From: CALKCV01 sp964619285
GTDB lineage: Bacteria; Cyanobacteriota; Cyanobacteriia; Cyanobacteriales; Microcoleaceae
Assembly (NCBI GenBank): GCA_964619285.1
Contig: CAZUCT010000255.1
Location: 1-10,396 of the forward strand
Reading direction: 5' to 3'
Length of the DNA: 10,396 nucleotides
How positions within the stretch are numbered: the first letter of the stretch is position 1; the number at the start of each line of letters is the position of its first letter. Shown piece by piece: positions 1 through 6,038 of the stretch. The notes under the pieces were generated by a model that searched no databases, was not told the DNA's origin, and worked only from the letters and a program-made list of their open reading frames with translations. Both the position numbers and the translations under genes were made by a program.

Positions 1-21
1 TAACTGTAATTAAGCCAAAGC

Positions 22-26
22 GGAGG
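22..26 (+). promoter_or_regulatory. Ribosome binding site of the WD40 gene
   Basis: A GGAGG core lies 9 nt before the ATG at 36. It supports this ATG as the true start, so the WD40 protein is a separate polypeptide and not the truncated C-terminal half of a larger protein running in from the left edge. Confidence 0.7.
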
Positions 27-35
27 AATAGCAAT

Positions 36-1232
36 ATGTCAAATTCTAATATTTGTTCCCTAACAGAAGTAACCCTCAATGCTGGTGGAATTGATGCCAA
101 TTGGAGCAAAGACGGTCGCTTTATTATTGTCACTTCTAATTCGGATACGGCTCAATTGTTCGATTTAAACGGCGAAAAAGTTGCAGAATTAAAAGTAGAT
201 AATAACTCAAATTTTGGTCATTTTATCTTAGTTGCTAATTTCCATCCAAATCGCCCTTTAATTGTTACGGGTTTAACCGATGGCACTGCTAGACTCTGGA
301 ATTTTAGCGGTCAAGAATTGGCAGTTATGAGGGGTCATCAAGGAGATGTTATTAATGCTAGTTTTACTCCTGACGGCAGCGGGGTTTTGACTTTTTCTCT
401 GGATGGAACGGTTAGAGTTTGGGATTTAATTGGTAATAATTTGGTGAAAATTCGTCAGCCGAGTTGGCGATTTGCTAGAGAGGAAAATAAGTTAAACGGT
501 TATTATATTAGAGAAATGATGCCTCATTGCTGTCTTAGCGGGGATGGAAAATGGGCGGTTTTTTATGGGGACGAGGAGAGTCAAGAACCGGTTGAGTTAT
601 GGGATTTGCAGGGTAATAAAATCGCTGTTTTGCAAGTAGAAGGAGAAGAGATTTTGCCGCCTTTAGGGTTTGCGCCAGATAGCAGTTTTTTGGTTACGAT
701 TTGTACGGATGGAAGTGCAAGATTATGGGGTTTGGATGGTAGTTTGAAGAAAACTATCCCAGGGGTAAATATGGGAAATAATTTAAGTTTTAGTGCCGAT
801 GGAAAGACAATCGCTTTTAGCAGGTTGCGCAATATTTATTTGTGGGATTTAGAGGAGGGAAAACAACTGCAAGTTAGGGAAAAAGCACAGGATTTTGGAG
901 CGATCGCTACTGTGGATTTTAGTCCCAACGGCGGCTATATTTTGACTGCTGGATTGAACGATGGTACGGTGAGGTTGTGGGATTTATTTCTAGAACCGGT
1001 GGCGGTTTTACACAGAGGAGAAAAGTTAATCGAAGATTTGGGCGATCGCGTAGAAAATAGCGGCGATATTGTTGCTGCTAAATTCAGTCCTGACGGTGGA
1101 TATATTCTGGCAGTTTCTCAAAAAGCTATTGATGCTTCTGGGTATTTATTTTTGTGGCGAGTGGCTGAGTTTTTGTCTGAGGAAAAGAGCGATCGCTCTT
1201 GTCAATCTTTACCACAGTTAATTAACCGATAA
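36..1232 (+). CDS. Stand-alone WD40 repeat beta-propeller protein
   Basis: This 398-residue protein consists almost entirely of WD40 repeats and probably acts as a cytoplasmic protein-binding scaffold; its partner is unknown. About eight repeat-like units are visible, near residues 17-54, 62-98, 100-139, 164-199, 206-240, 247-279, 289-325 and 347-381. They carry the usual 'SPDG...DGT.RLWD' signature, for example FTPDG with GTVRVWDL near 110-131 and FSPNG with GTVRLWDL near 293-318. No enzymatic domain, signal peptide or membrane segment is seen. In cyanobacteria such repeats are often fused to STAND NTPases, CHAT or kinase domains; here nothing is fused, and the strong ribosome binding site supports an independent start. 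The gene converges on the dynamin-like gene, with a palindromic repeat between them. WD40 assignment is firm; cellular role is unknown. Confidence 0.9.
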   Translation: MSNSNICSLTEVTLNAGGIDANWSKDGRFIIVTSNSDTAQLFDLNGEKVAELKVDNNSNFGHFILVANFHPNRPLIVTGLTDGTARLWNFSGQELAVMRGHQGDVINASFTPDGSGVLTFSLDGTVRVWDLIGNNLVKIRQPSWRFAREENKLNGYYIREMMPHCCLSGDGKWAVFYGDEESQEPVELWDLQGNKIAVLQVEGEEILPPLGFAPDSSFLVTICTDGSARLWGLDGSLKKTIPGVNMGNNLSFSADGKTIAFSRLRNIYLWDLEEGKQLQVREKAQDFGAIATVDFSPNGGYILTAGLNDGTVRLWDLFLEPVAVLHRGEKLIEDLGDRVENSGDIVAAKFSPDGGYILAVSQKAIDASGYLFLWRVAEFLSEEKSDRSCQSLPQLINR

Positions 1233-1246
1233 ACCAGAAACCTAAC

Positions 1247-1264
1247 CCAGAAACCCGGTTTTTT
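1247..1264. repeat. Half copy of the dispersed agaaacccgg palindrome
   Basis: The left arm of the palindrome (cccagaaacccggttttt) occurs here without a right arm, preceded by cctaa as at the 5004 and 5934 copies. It sits just before the full copy at 1271-1307. Confidence 0.75.
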
Positions 1265-1270
1265 CCCTCA

Positions 1271-1307
1271 CCCAGAAACCCGGTTTTTTCAAAAAACCGG
1301 GTTTCTT
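1271..1307. terminator. Perfect 16-bp palindrome between convergent genes, probable bidirectional terminator
   Basis: The arms agaaacccggtttttt (1274-1289) and its exact reverse complement (1291-1306) are separated by one base. Transcribed either way, this gives a strong GC-centred hairpin ending in U-rich sequence. It lies between the 3' ends of the WD40 gene (+) and the dynamin-like gene (-), where it could terminate both. The same sequence recurs at 5012-5044 and 5942-5974 and, as variants, at 5117-5149, 5181-5197, 7516-7530 and 7753-7767, so it is a dispersed repeat that may have been co-opted. Termination is inferred from structure and position. Confidence 0.6.
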
Positions 1308-1354
1308 AACTGCGGTAACTCGCCTTTTTTCAAACCACCAAAACTAACAACATC

Positions 1355-3349
1355 TTAACTGGAAGTAGCTTCATTGAGGATAACTTCCAGTTGGTTCTGC
1401 ATTTTTTCCAGTTGTTGAAAGTCTGCATTTATAGAGGCTTTCTCCTTATCGCATTCCTCCACTGTTTTGTTATGTTTTTCTAGTAAATCTTCGTACAGAT
1501 GAATTGCGCAATCGATAACTGGACTAGCTGAGAAAATCTTGTAGACGAGGAGCATCGAAATATTGTTATAAATTTGATTAAATCTTTCGTCGCTTGATTT
1601 TTTAAACATCTCTAACCCCGACTCCAAAACCTGCTGTTTTATTTTCAAATTTACTTGCTCCTCACTTGGTTCGCTGAACCATGCCATTAAACGCGCAGTC
1701 TCACCGCCTAGTATCACCAGAAGTAATAACGGAAGCCCTATCCCTGTTGCTACGCCAGCAGCGACAGCAGCTACCGCACCTCCTGTCCACCAAACCCATT
1801 GGGAAATCTTAGCATCAGCTTCCTCTGGGTTAGCATCATCGAATCCATCTCCTTTCAAATTCTCTGTAGCCAAATCAAACTGTTCGTTTAAATTGGCATT
1901 AACTTCTAAGTCTAACTCCTGCAAATTTGCCCTAATGGCTTGTAACTGATCGCTGATTTTCAAATTTAATTCGTTAATGTCTTTGAGAATAATATCTTTT
2001 ACTTCAGTGCTGCCCCACGTTTGCAGTTCATTCGATAAAGAAGCTTGGAACTGTTGGGTGTAGTCCTCTCCAACTTTTTTTCGATCTGATAAAGGCGAAT
2101 ACTCCGATTGCCACTTTTCTGATTCTTTAGTGATGCGACTTTCTAATCCCTCCACCCAATTTTTCCAAGATTTCTTCACTTTATCCTCACTATTTTCTAT
2201 TAGTTGATTGGCTTCCCAGGTAATTTTTCCGAAGCGCCCGCTGACTTCTCCAATTTGCTCGAATATTTTTCGTTTTGCCTCCTCCGATAACTTGACCTTA
2301 TCCTCTAACAAATTTTCGGCTTCCTTTAATTCCCCTAAAGATTCTTGAATTAAGCCATTGATTTTAGTAACAGACTGCTTGATTTTCAGTGCGCCTATTT
2401 CAGCAGTCATAAAGTTTTCCAGAGCAGCAACAAACTTCTTAAAGTTTATTAGATATTCGTCATCATTTCCTCCCATAATTGCATCTAAAGCACTTTGAGC
2501 AGAAGTAAAATGCAAGCGATTTTCACCCGCTATTATCGGGCTTTCTCCCATGACTAAATTCTCAATGCGTTTTTGCACTTGCTGGCGGCCTTTTTCAGTT
2601 CTTAGCAAATCCCAAAAATTCACCACAACAAACAGATTATTAGCTGGTTCATTTCCCTTACCCAAATTAAGTATATGCCTTAAATCTTGCAGCAAATCTC
2701 TTTCTCCCTGAGTCAGAGAACGGGTCGCATCAGTTAAGAAAATAACAGCATCAACCTCCTCTAATAATTTATTGACAATTGCTGTACGCTCGGGATGTTC
2801 GTTCAAACCAGGAGAATCTAAAATTTCGACCCCGCTGCGACATAAATCCAAGTCTGGATGATAACAAATGATTTCCTCAATTTCCGTTTCCGCCAACTCG
2901 TCGCGAAGGTTTCCCAAGGCTGCATCTTCAGAAATTGCCGCTTTTTCTTGATACTGTTCAAAGGGAATTTCTTCTTCCCTACCATCTTTGTAGCGACAAA
3001 CTACTTGCTTTTTTTCCCCGTATTTTAAAACCGTAATCGTACCGCTACAGGGAATTTCTCGCACCGGTTGAATTTCTTCGCCTAATAAAGCATTGAGAAG
3101 AGTGGATTTGCCTTGGTTGAATTCGCCGACAATTGCTACTCTAAAGCTTTTCAATTTTAATTTTTGGAAACTCTGAAATATCTGGTTTTTAAACGTATCG
3201 GATAAAACGCGGCGATTATTAGCATTGTTAATTATTGACTGTAGGTCATCGCATATATTTGCTAAATTCTTTTGATGCTTTTGAAACCTTTTTAACTGTA
3301 GATAACTTGTGGCTGAACCGTCCTCGGGGCTAATTAGCGAATTGTCCAT
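1355..3349 (-). CDS. Bacterial dynamin-like GTPase
   Basis: This 664-residue large GTPase of the dynamin superfamily is expected to bind and remodel membrane in a GTP-dependent way. Visible GTPase motifs (numbered from MDNS): G1 GEFNQGKST at 75-83, switch I threonine in CSGTIT near 101-106, G3 DSPG at 178-181, and a divergent G4 NFWD at 244-247 in place of [NT]KxD. Long charged helices (about 325-510) match a dynamin stalk. A hydrophobic stretch near 518-549 (WVWWTGG...LPLLLLVILGG) resembles the membrane-inserting paddle of cyanobacterial BDLPs, and a C-terminal helical segment follows. Length is close to that known for the family (~600-700). The start is ATG at 3349 because AGGAG lies 8 nt upstream; the in-frame TTG at 3355 would be too close to it. 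The gene is divergent from the 3641 gene and convergent with the WD40 gene. The family call is strong; whether the role is membrane maintenance or defence is not shown. Confidence 0.9.
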   Translation of the reverse strand: MDNSLISPEDGSATSYLQLKRFQKHQKNLANICDDLQSIINNANNRRVLSDTFKNQIFQSFQKLKLKSFRVAIVGEFNQGKSTLLNALLGEEIQPVREIPCSGTITVLKYGEKKQVVCRYKDGREEEIPFEQYQEKAAISEDAALGNLRDELAETEIEEIICYHPDLDLCRSGVEILDSPGLNEHPERTAIVNKLLEEVDAVIFLTDATRSLTQGERDLLQDLRHILNLGKGNEPANNLFVVVNFWDLLRTEKGRQQVQKRIENLVMGESPIIAGENRLHFTSAQSALDAIMGGNDDEYLINFKKFVAALENFMTAEIGALKIKQSVTKINGLIQESLGELKEAENLLEDKVKLSEEAKRKIFEQIGEVSGRFGKITWEANQLIENSEDKVKKSWKNWVEGLESRITKESEKWQSEYSPLSDRKKVGEDYTQQFQASLSNELQTWGSTEVKDIILKDINELNLKISDQLQAIRANLQELDLEVNANLNEQFDLATENLKGDGFDDANPEEADAKISQWVWWTGGAVAAVAAGVATGIGLPLLLLVILGGETARLMAWFSEPSEEQVNLKIKQQVLESGLEMFKKSSDERFNQIYNNISMLLVYKIFSASPVIDCAIHLYEDLLEKHNKTVEECDKEKASINADFQQLEKMQNQLEVILNEATSS

Positions 3350-3357
3350 AATCAACT

Positions 3358-3362
3358 CTCCT
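3358..3362 (-). promoter_or_regulatory. Ribosome binding site deciding the dynamin-like start
   Basis: On the minus strand AGGAG lies 8 nt before the ATG at 3349 and only 2 nt before the alternative TTG at 3355. It therefore selects the ATG. Confidence 0.65.
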
Positions 3363-3379
3363 AAATTTGGTTATCTGAT

Positions 3380-3385
3380 ATTATA
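3380..3385 (-). promoter_or_regulatory. Putative -10 box of the dynamin-like gene
   Basis: A perfect TATAAT reads on the minus strand about 30 bp upstream of the ATG. It would give a short leader containing the AGGAG site. No convincing -35 hexamer lies 16-18 bp further upstream, so this is a -10-only prediction. Confidence 0.4.
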
Positions 3386-3640
3386 CCCAGTTTGCGCTCG
3401 ATGCTATTATGATAGAATAAATCGTGCCAAAGTTAAACGGTCCCTCAAAACCACCTCTGGCACAAGGGTCACAAAGGGGGATCTCCTTAATCCTTTTCCG
3501 TCACTTTCCGAAATTCTAACCAATTTCCGTCATCACAGCTAGTGGCCCTCAATGAACGAATTAAGGTTTGACACCCATTTTTAGGAGAATGACAAAAGAG
3601 GGTTAGTCCACTTCTTGAAATTTCCAGGAGACAAGCAACT

Positions 3641-4888
3641 ATGGAATTTGTATTTAGTGCCGCAGCAGAAGGGCTTCGGGCTATCGGCCAAGCAGTGCCA
3701 GTAATCTTCTCAAAAACGGGGGCAGTTTTACCCCTACTCCGAGACCCCGCAACGGGTCAATTTGTAGCAATAGCTAAGGGTGTCGCTAGTACAGGACTAT
3801 CGCCATTAACAGCTTTTACACAATTTATCGTTGGGGGGGCGCAAATGTATCAAAATCATCGAGGCTTTACTGCTGTTTTAAAGGGTTTGAGTTCCCTCCA
3901 GTCTAGTTTGGGAGTTCTACAAGCTAGCACTGCTTTAATTGGCGTCGGTACGGTGGGGGGTGTGGTATTATCCGCTGTGAATTTGCGTCAAACTTTGAAA
4001 TTAAGGGAGGATGTAAAAGAGCTACGGTTGGAGGTTAAAGATGGTTTTATCGACCTGAAAAGTGCCCTCCAAAATCAAGGTTTAGAAGTTATGCAACGTC
4101 TCGATAAAGTTGCTAAAGATATCAAATTTAAGCAGCATCGCTTGGAATTTATTAAAGCTTACGGACGGTTTTTAGAAGCAAGCAAACTGATGAAAATTGC
4201 GCTGTCCATAGAAGATGTGAGTACCAGAAACGGCGAACTAGCTAATGTCAGACAAACCCTTGGAGAAGCTGTTTCCATTTACAATAATCCTCATTTATTA
4301 GAAGAAACTTCTGCTGTCGGATATCTCCGCCGAGTGGAATGCGCTTGGACCATCGAACAAGCAATTGTTATTAGCTATCAATTGCAAAAAGAAACCGCAG
4401 CAACGAGCGATCGCCTCTCCCATCTCCAAGAGAAAATTCGCGAAGATTGCCTCGCCGTAATTGACCGTTGCGAAACAGAAGAAGAACTCGATTTTCTCTT
4501 CCCAGAAATAACCCGCATTCACGATGGAGATTTAGCCGTATTAGAGCTCTGGAAAAATCAACTTGATTGGATGCGATCGCTCTCTCCTTCAGAACAAAAA
4601 ATGCTCGCCAGTGCCGACCTCAGCGACTCAGAATTCCTCCAATCTTCGGAAGCGGCAATAACTCAAGAAAAACTCCCAGAAGAGTTGCTCTACGAAGAGC
4701 TAAAAGAAAAATCAAATCCAGCATCCTTGCTAGCTCAACTCCTATTTTTAATGGAACCAGAATTGCGGCGAAAATGGGAATCATACATTAACGAACAAGC
4801 CGCCGCTGCCGGTTACAAAACCTTAGTGCCCTCGAATTTAGAAACGGCATCAAATCTGACAGTGGCGAACCTTTTTTATTACTTTTAA
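3641..4888 (+). CDS. Unrecognised protein with glycine-rich hydrophobic segment and coiled coil
   Basis: I cannot assign this 415-residue protein to a named family. The N-terminal ~115 residues are rich in Ala, Gly and hydrophobic residues, with candidate membrane-interacting stretches near 42-67 and especially 83-115 (GVLQASTALIGVGTVGGVVL). A predicted coiled coil follows at about 117-165 (heptad-like LREDVKELRLEVKDGFIDLK). The remainder (about 166-395) looks all-helical and charged, and the last residues (VANLFYYF) are hydrophobic. There is no signal peptide or recognisable catalytic motif. This arrangement recalls alpha-helical pore-forming proteins or a membrane partner of a dynamin-like protein, but that is architecture only. 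ATG at 3641 has AGGAG at 3626-3630. Its divergent neighbour is the dynamin-like GTPase. That the gene is real is well supported by its length, ribosome binding site and composition. Confidence 0.8.
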   Translation: MEFVFSAAAEGLRAIGQAVPVIFSKTGAVLPLLRDPATGQFVAIAKGVASTGLSPLTAFTQFIVGGAQMYQNHRGFTAVLKGLSSLQSSLGVLQASTALIGVGTVGGVVLSAVNLRQTLKLREDVKELRLEVKDGFIDLKSALQNQGLEVMQRLDKVAKDIKFKQHRLEFIKAYGRFLEASKLMKIALSIEDVSTRNGELANVRQTLGEAVSIYNNPHLLEETSAVGYLRRVECAWTIEQAIVISYQLQKETAATSDRLSHLQEKIREDCLAVIDRCETEEELDFLFPEITRIHDGDLAVLELWKNQLDWMRSLSPSEQKMLASADLSDSEFLQSSEAAITQEKLPEELLYEELKEKSNPASLLAQLLFLMEPELRRKWESYINEQAAAAGYKTLVPSNLETASNLTVANLFYYF

Positions 4889-4920
4889 TTGCAAGAATAA
4901 TCAGCAAAAATTAAACTGTA

Positions 4921-4988
4921 GGGGCAAAGCATTCGGGCGGTAAGTTATGATAAAAAGCATAAATGTTAATGTCCGAATGCTTTGCCCC
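4921..4988. repeat. Palindromic element with perfect 16-bp arms
   Basis: The arm ggggcaaagcattcgg (4921-4936) is exactly complementary to ccgaatgctttgcccc (4973-4988), with a 36-nt AT-rich centre. It lies 32 bp after the stop codon of the coiled-coil gene. It encodes nothing and looks like a small dispersed palindrome or MITE; it could also end transcription from the upstream gene, although no T-run follows. Confidence 0.75.
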
Positions 4989-5003
4989 CGCCCCACGTTT
5001 AAC

Positions 5004-5108
5004 CCTAACCCAGAAACCCGGTTTTTTCAAAAAACCGGGTTTCTTAATCCATATACTTAATACCTCATAAACTCGGGACTCCCAAAAATTAAAGCCGCCT
5101 TAATTTCC
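5004..5108. repeat. Direct repeat copy A (left of mazEF)
   Basis: This 105-bp stretch matches 5934-6038 at a constant offset of 930 bp, with three substitutions (5057, 5063, 5072). It contains cctaacc, the full 33-bp palindrome at 5012-5044, and a copy of the last ~50 bp of the DUF1800 coding sequence. Clear identity stops at 5108, just before another palindrome variant (5117-5149). Confidence 0.9.
5057..5108 (-). pseudogene. Orphan 3' end of a DUF1800 gene
   Basis: On the minus strand this segment encodes EIKAALIFGSPEFMRY and a TAA stop. That is the C-terminus of the intact DUF1800 protein at 5987-7405 except for one change (R for S in the penultimate position). Upstream of it the reading frame runs into palindromic repeat sequence and has no DUF1800 similarity. 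It is a fragment of duplicated gene end, not a gene. Confidence 0.8.
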
Positions 5109-5116
5109 CGCCCGCC

Positions 5117-5149
5117 AGAAACCGGGTTTTTCAAAAAAGCCCGGTTTCT
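5117..5149. repeat. Variant copy of the dispersed palindrome
   Basis: This is an imperfect version of the 33-bp palindrome (agaaaccggg...gcccggtttct). It adjoins the break point of direct repeat copy A. Confidence 0.7.
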
Positions 5150-5180
5150 TACGTCTTTGTACTTATAAGCTCTTGGGTTG

Positions 5181-5197
5181 AAAAAACCGGGTTTCTT
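5181..5197. repeat. Right-arm half copy of the dispersed palindrome
   Basis: Only the right half, aaaaaaccgggtttctt, is present. It lies between the pseudogene fragment and the mazE promoter region. Confidence 0.7.
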
Positions 5198-5273
5198 AAT
5201 AGCGATCGCCCCCTCCAAATGAGATTGCCGTGTTATGATATTAATGAAGCAAATCAATTAATTTTGGTCAGAT

Positions 5274-5525
5274 ATGCAAACTCAAAAACTAACAAGTAAA
5301 AAGCTGACTTTAGAAGTATCAGAATCTTTACTTCAAGAGTTAGAAGAACTGGCAGATGCGACGGACCAAACTGTAGAATCTTTAGTGTTAGGTTGCGTTA
5401 AAAGCGGTCTGCCAGCAATTGCCAAACAAGTACGGGAACTAGACGAATTATTAGCAAAAACTACTCCCGATAACTTTCACGAAAATATCGATTTTGGAGA
5501 GTCTGTTGGTGGCGAACTCTGGTAA
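5274..5525 (+). CDS. mazE: MazE-like antitoxin of a type II toxin-antitoxin pair
   Basis: This 83-residue protein precedes and overlaps a MazF-type toxin gene. Residues 8-50 (KLTLEVSESLLQELEELADATDQ...) read as a short beta strand followed by two helices, like a ribbon-helix-helix DNA-binding domain that would bind its own promoter. The acidic tail (about 55-83), ending in ENIDFGESVGGELW, resembles the toxin-wrapping tail of cyanobacterial MazE-type antitoxins. The start ATG at 5274 has no clear Shine-Dalgarno sequence. A TATGAT hexamer at 5234-5239 could be the -10 box, without a good -35. Autoregulation is expected from the family. The antitoxin role is supported mainly by the adjoining toxin. 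Confidence 0.82.
   Translation: MQTQKLTSKKLTLEVSESLLQELEELADATDQTVESLVLGCVKSGLPAIAKQVRELDELLAKTTPDNFHENIDFGESVGGELW
5496..5499 (+). promoter_or_regulatory. Ribosome binding site deciding the mazF start
   Basis: GGAG inside the end of mazE sits 9 nt before GTG at 5509, favouring that codon over the upstream TTG at 5494. Confidence 0.55.
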
Positions 5526-5877
5526 TTTTGAGCTATATATTCCCAAACAGGGCGATATTGTTTGGATAGATTTCACGCCTAAAGCAGGGCGAGAACAAGG
5601 GGGCAGTCGTCCTGCTTTAGTTATTTCTCGCCGTCGATCTAATCGCAGAATTGGACTGGCAGTAGTCTGCCCTATTACAAAACAAATAAAAGGTTATCCT
5701 TTTGAGGTTCCCATTCCCGAAGGTTTGGCAGTTTCAGGAGTAGTTTTAGTCGACCAAGTAAAGTCCCTTGACTGGCAAGCAAGAGCCGTTGAATTTGCTT
5801 GTAAAGCGCCTACAGAGTTAACGGTTAATGTTATTAAGAAATTAAGGCTATTAACTCCTTTGCCACAACCAGAATAG
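5509..5877 (+). CDS. mazF: MazF/PemK-family endoribonuclease toxin
   Basis: This 122-residue protein belongs to the MazF/PemK family of sequence-specific single-strand mRNA interferases, which act in the cytoplasm when the antitoxin is lost. Family landmarks are visible (from MANSGN): GDIVWIDF at 15-22, GREQGGSRPALVIS at 27-40 with the conserved arginine at 34, CPIT at 54-57 with the conserved threonine at 57, and the VDQVKSLDW segment typical of the family. The start chosen is GTG at 5509 because GGAG lies at 5496-5499 with 9 nt spacing; in-frame TTG at 5494 and 5506 fit less well. The gene overlaps mazE by 17 nt, implying translational coupling. It is full length with no frameshift. Cleavage specificity cannot be read from the sequence. 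Confidence 0.9.
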   Translation: MANSGNFELYIPKQGDIVWIDFTPKAGREQGGSRPALVISRRRSNRRIGLAVVCPITKQIKGYPFEVPIPEGLAVSGVVLVDQVKSLDWQARAVEFACKAPTELTVNVIKKLRLLTPLPQPE

Positions 5878-5906
5878 GGAAATATTTTGTAGTGTTGGAG
5901 TTTTGT

Positions 5907-5941
5907 GGGTTAGGCAAGTTGTGGTGGCGATCGCCTAACCC
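5907..5941. repeat. 9-bp inverted repeat after mazF
   Basis: gggttaggc (5907-5915) pairs exactly with gcctaaccc (5933-5941), with a 17-nt loop. It lies 29 bp past the mazF stop codon and runs directly into the larger palindrome, so it could form an alternative hairpin. Confidence 0.6.
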
Positions 5942-6038
5942 AGAAACCCGGTTTTTTCAAAAAACCGGGTTTCTTAATCCATATACCTAATAACTCATAA
6001 ATTCGGGACTCCCAAAAATTAAAGCCGCCTTAATTTCC
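5934..6038. repeat. Direct repeat copy B (3' end of DUF1800 plus palindrome)
   Basis: This is the partner of 5004-5108 at +930 bp, with three differences. Here the coding half is part of the intact DUF1800 gene, so this copy is probably the original. Confidence 0.9.
5942..5974. terminator. Perfect palindrome between convergent mazF and DUF1800, probable bidirectional terminator
   Basis: It is identical to the palindrome at 1274-1306: 16-bp arms at 5942-5957 and 5959-5974 around one base. Like the first copy it lies between two convergent genes, 65 bp after the mazF stop and 13 bp after the DUF1800 stop. The terminator role is inferred from the hairpin and the U-rich ends. Confidence 0.55.

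Larger units (their letters stand above)
3356..3640. other. Divergent intergenic region between the dynamin-like and coiled-coil genes
   Basis: This 285-bp region must hold the promoters of both divergent genes. It contains the minus-strand TATAAT at 3380-3385, a 6-bp inverted repeat gtgcca/tggcac (about 3424 and 3456), and a cluster of tttccg motifs: tttccgtca at 3495-3503 and 3524-3532, and tttccg at 3505-3510. A TTGACA hexamer is present at 3568-3573 on the plus strand but has no good -10 partner. No believable gene is present. Confidence 0.4.

Noticed and set aside
3309..3542. 77-codon open frame on the plus strand
   Set aside because: It overlaps the start of the dynamin-like gene antisense, has no ribosome binding site, and its sequence is low-information; the frame is fortuitous.
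3568..3573. TTGACA as -35 box for the coiled-coil gene
   Set aside because: No TATAAT-like hexamer lies 15-19 bp downstream, so the match may be chance.
3552..3605. Tiny reading frames before the coiled-coil gene (ATG at 3552 and at 3588), the second behind an AGGAG
   Set aside because: They encode 10 and 5 residues; a leader peptide cannot be supported without conservation.
5057..5257. 66-codon open frame on the minus strand ending EFMRY
   Set aside because: Only the last ~17 codons have meaning, as a copied DUF1800 end. The rest is translated palindrome, so it is annotated as a pseudogene fragment.
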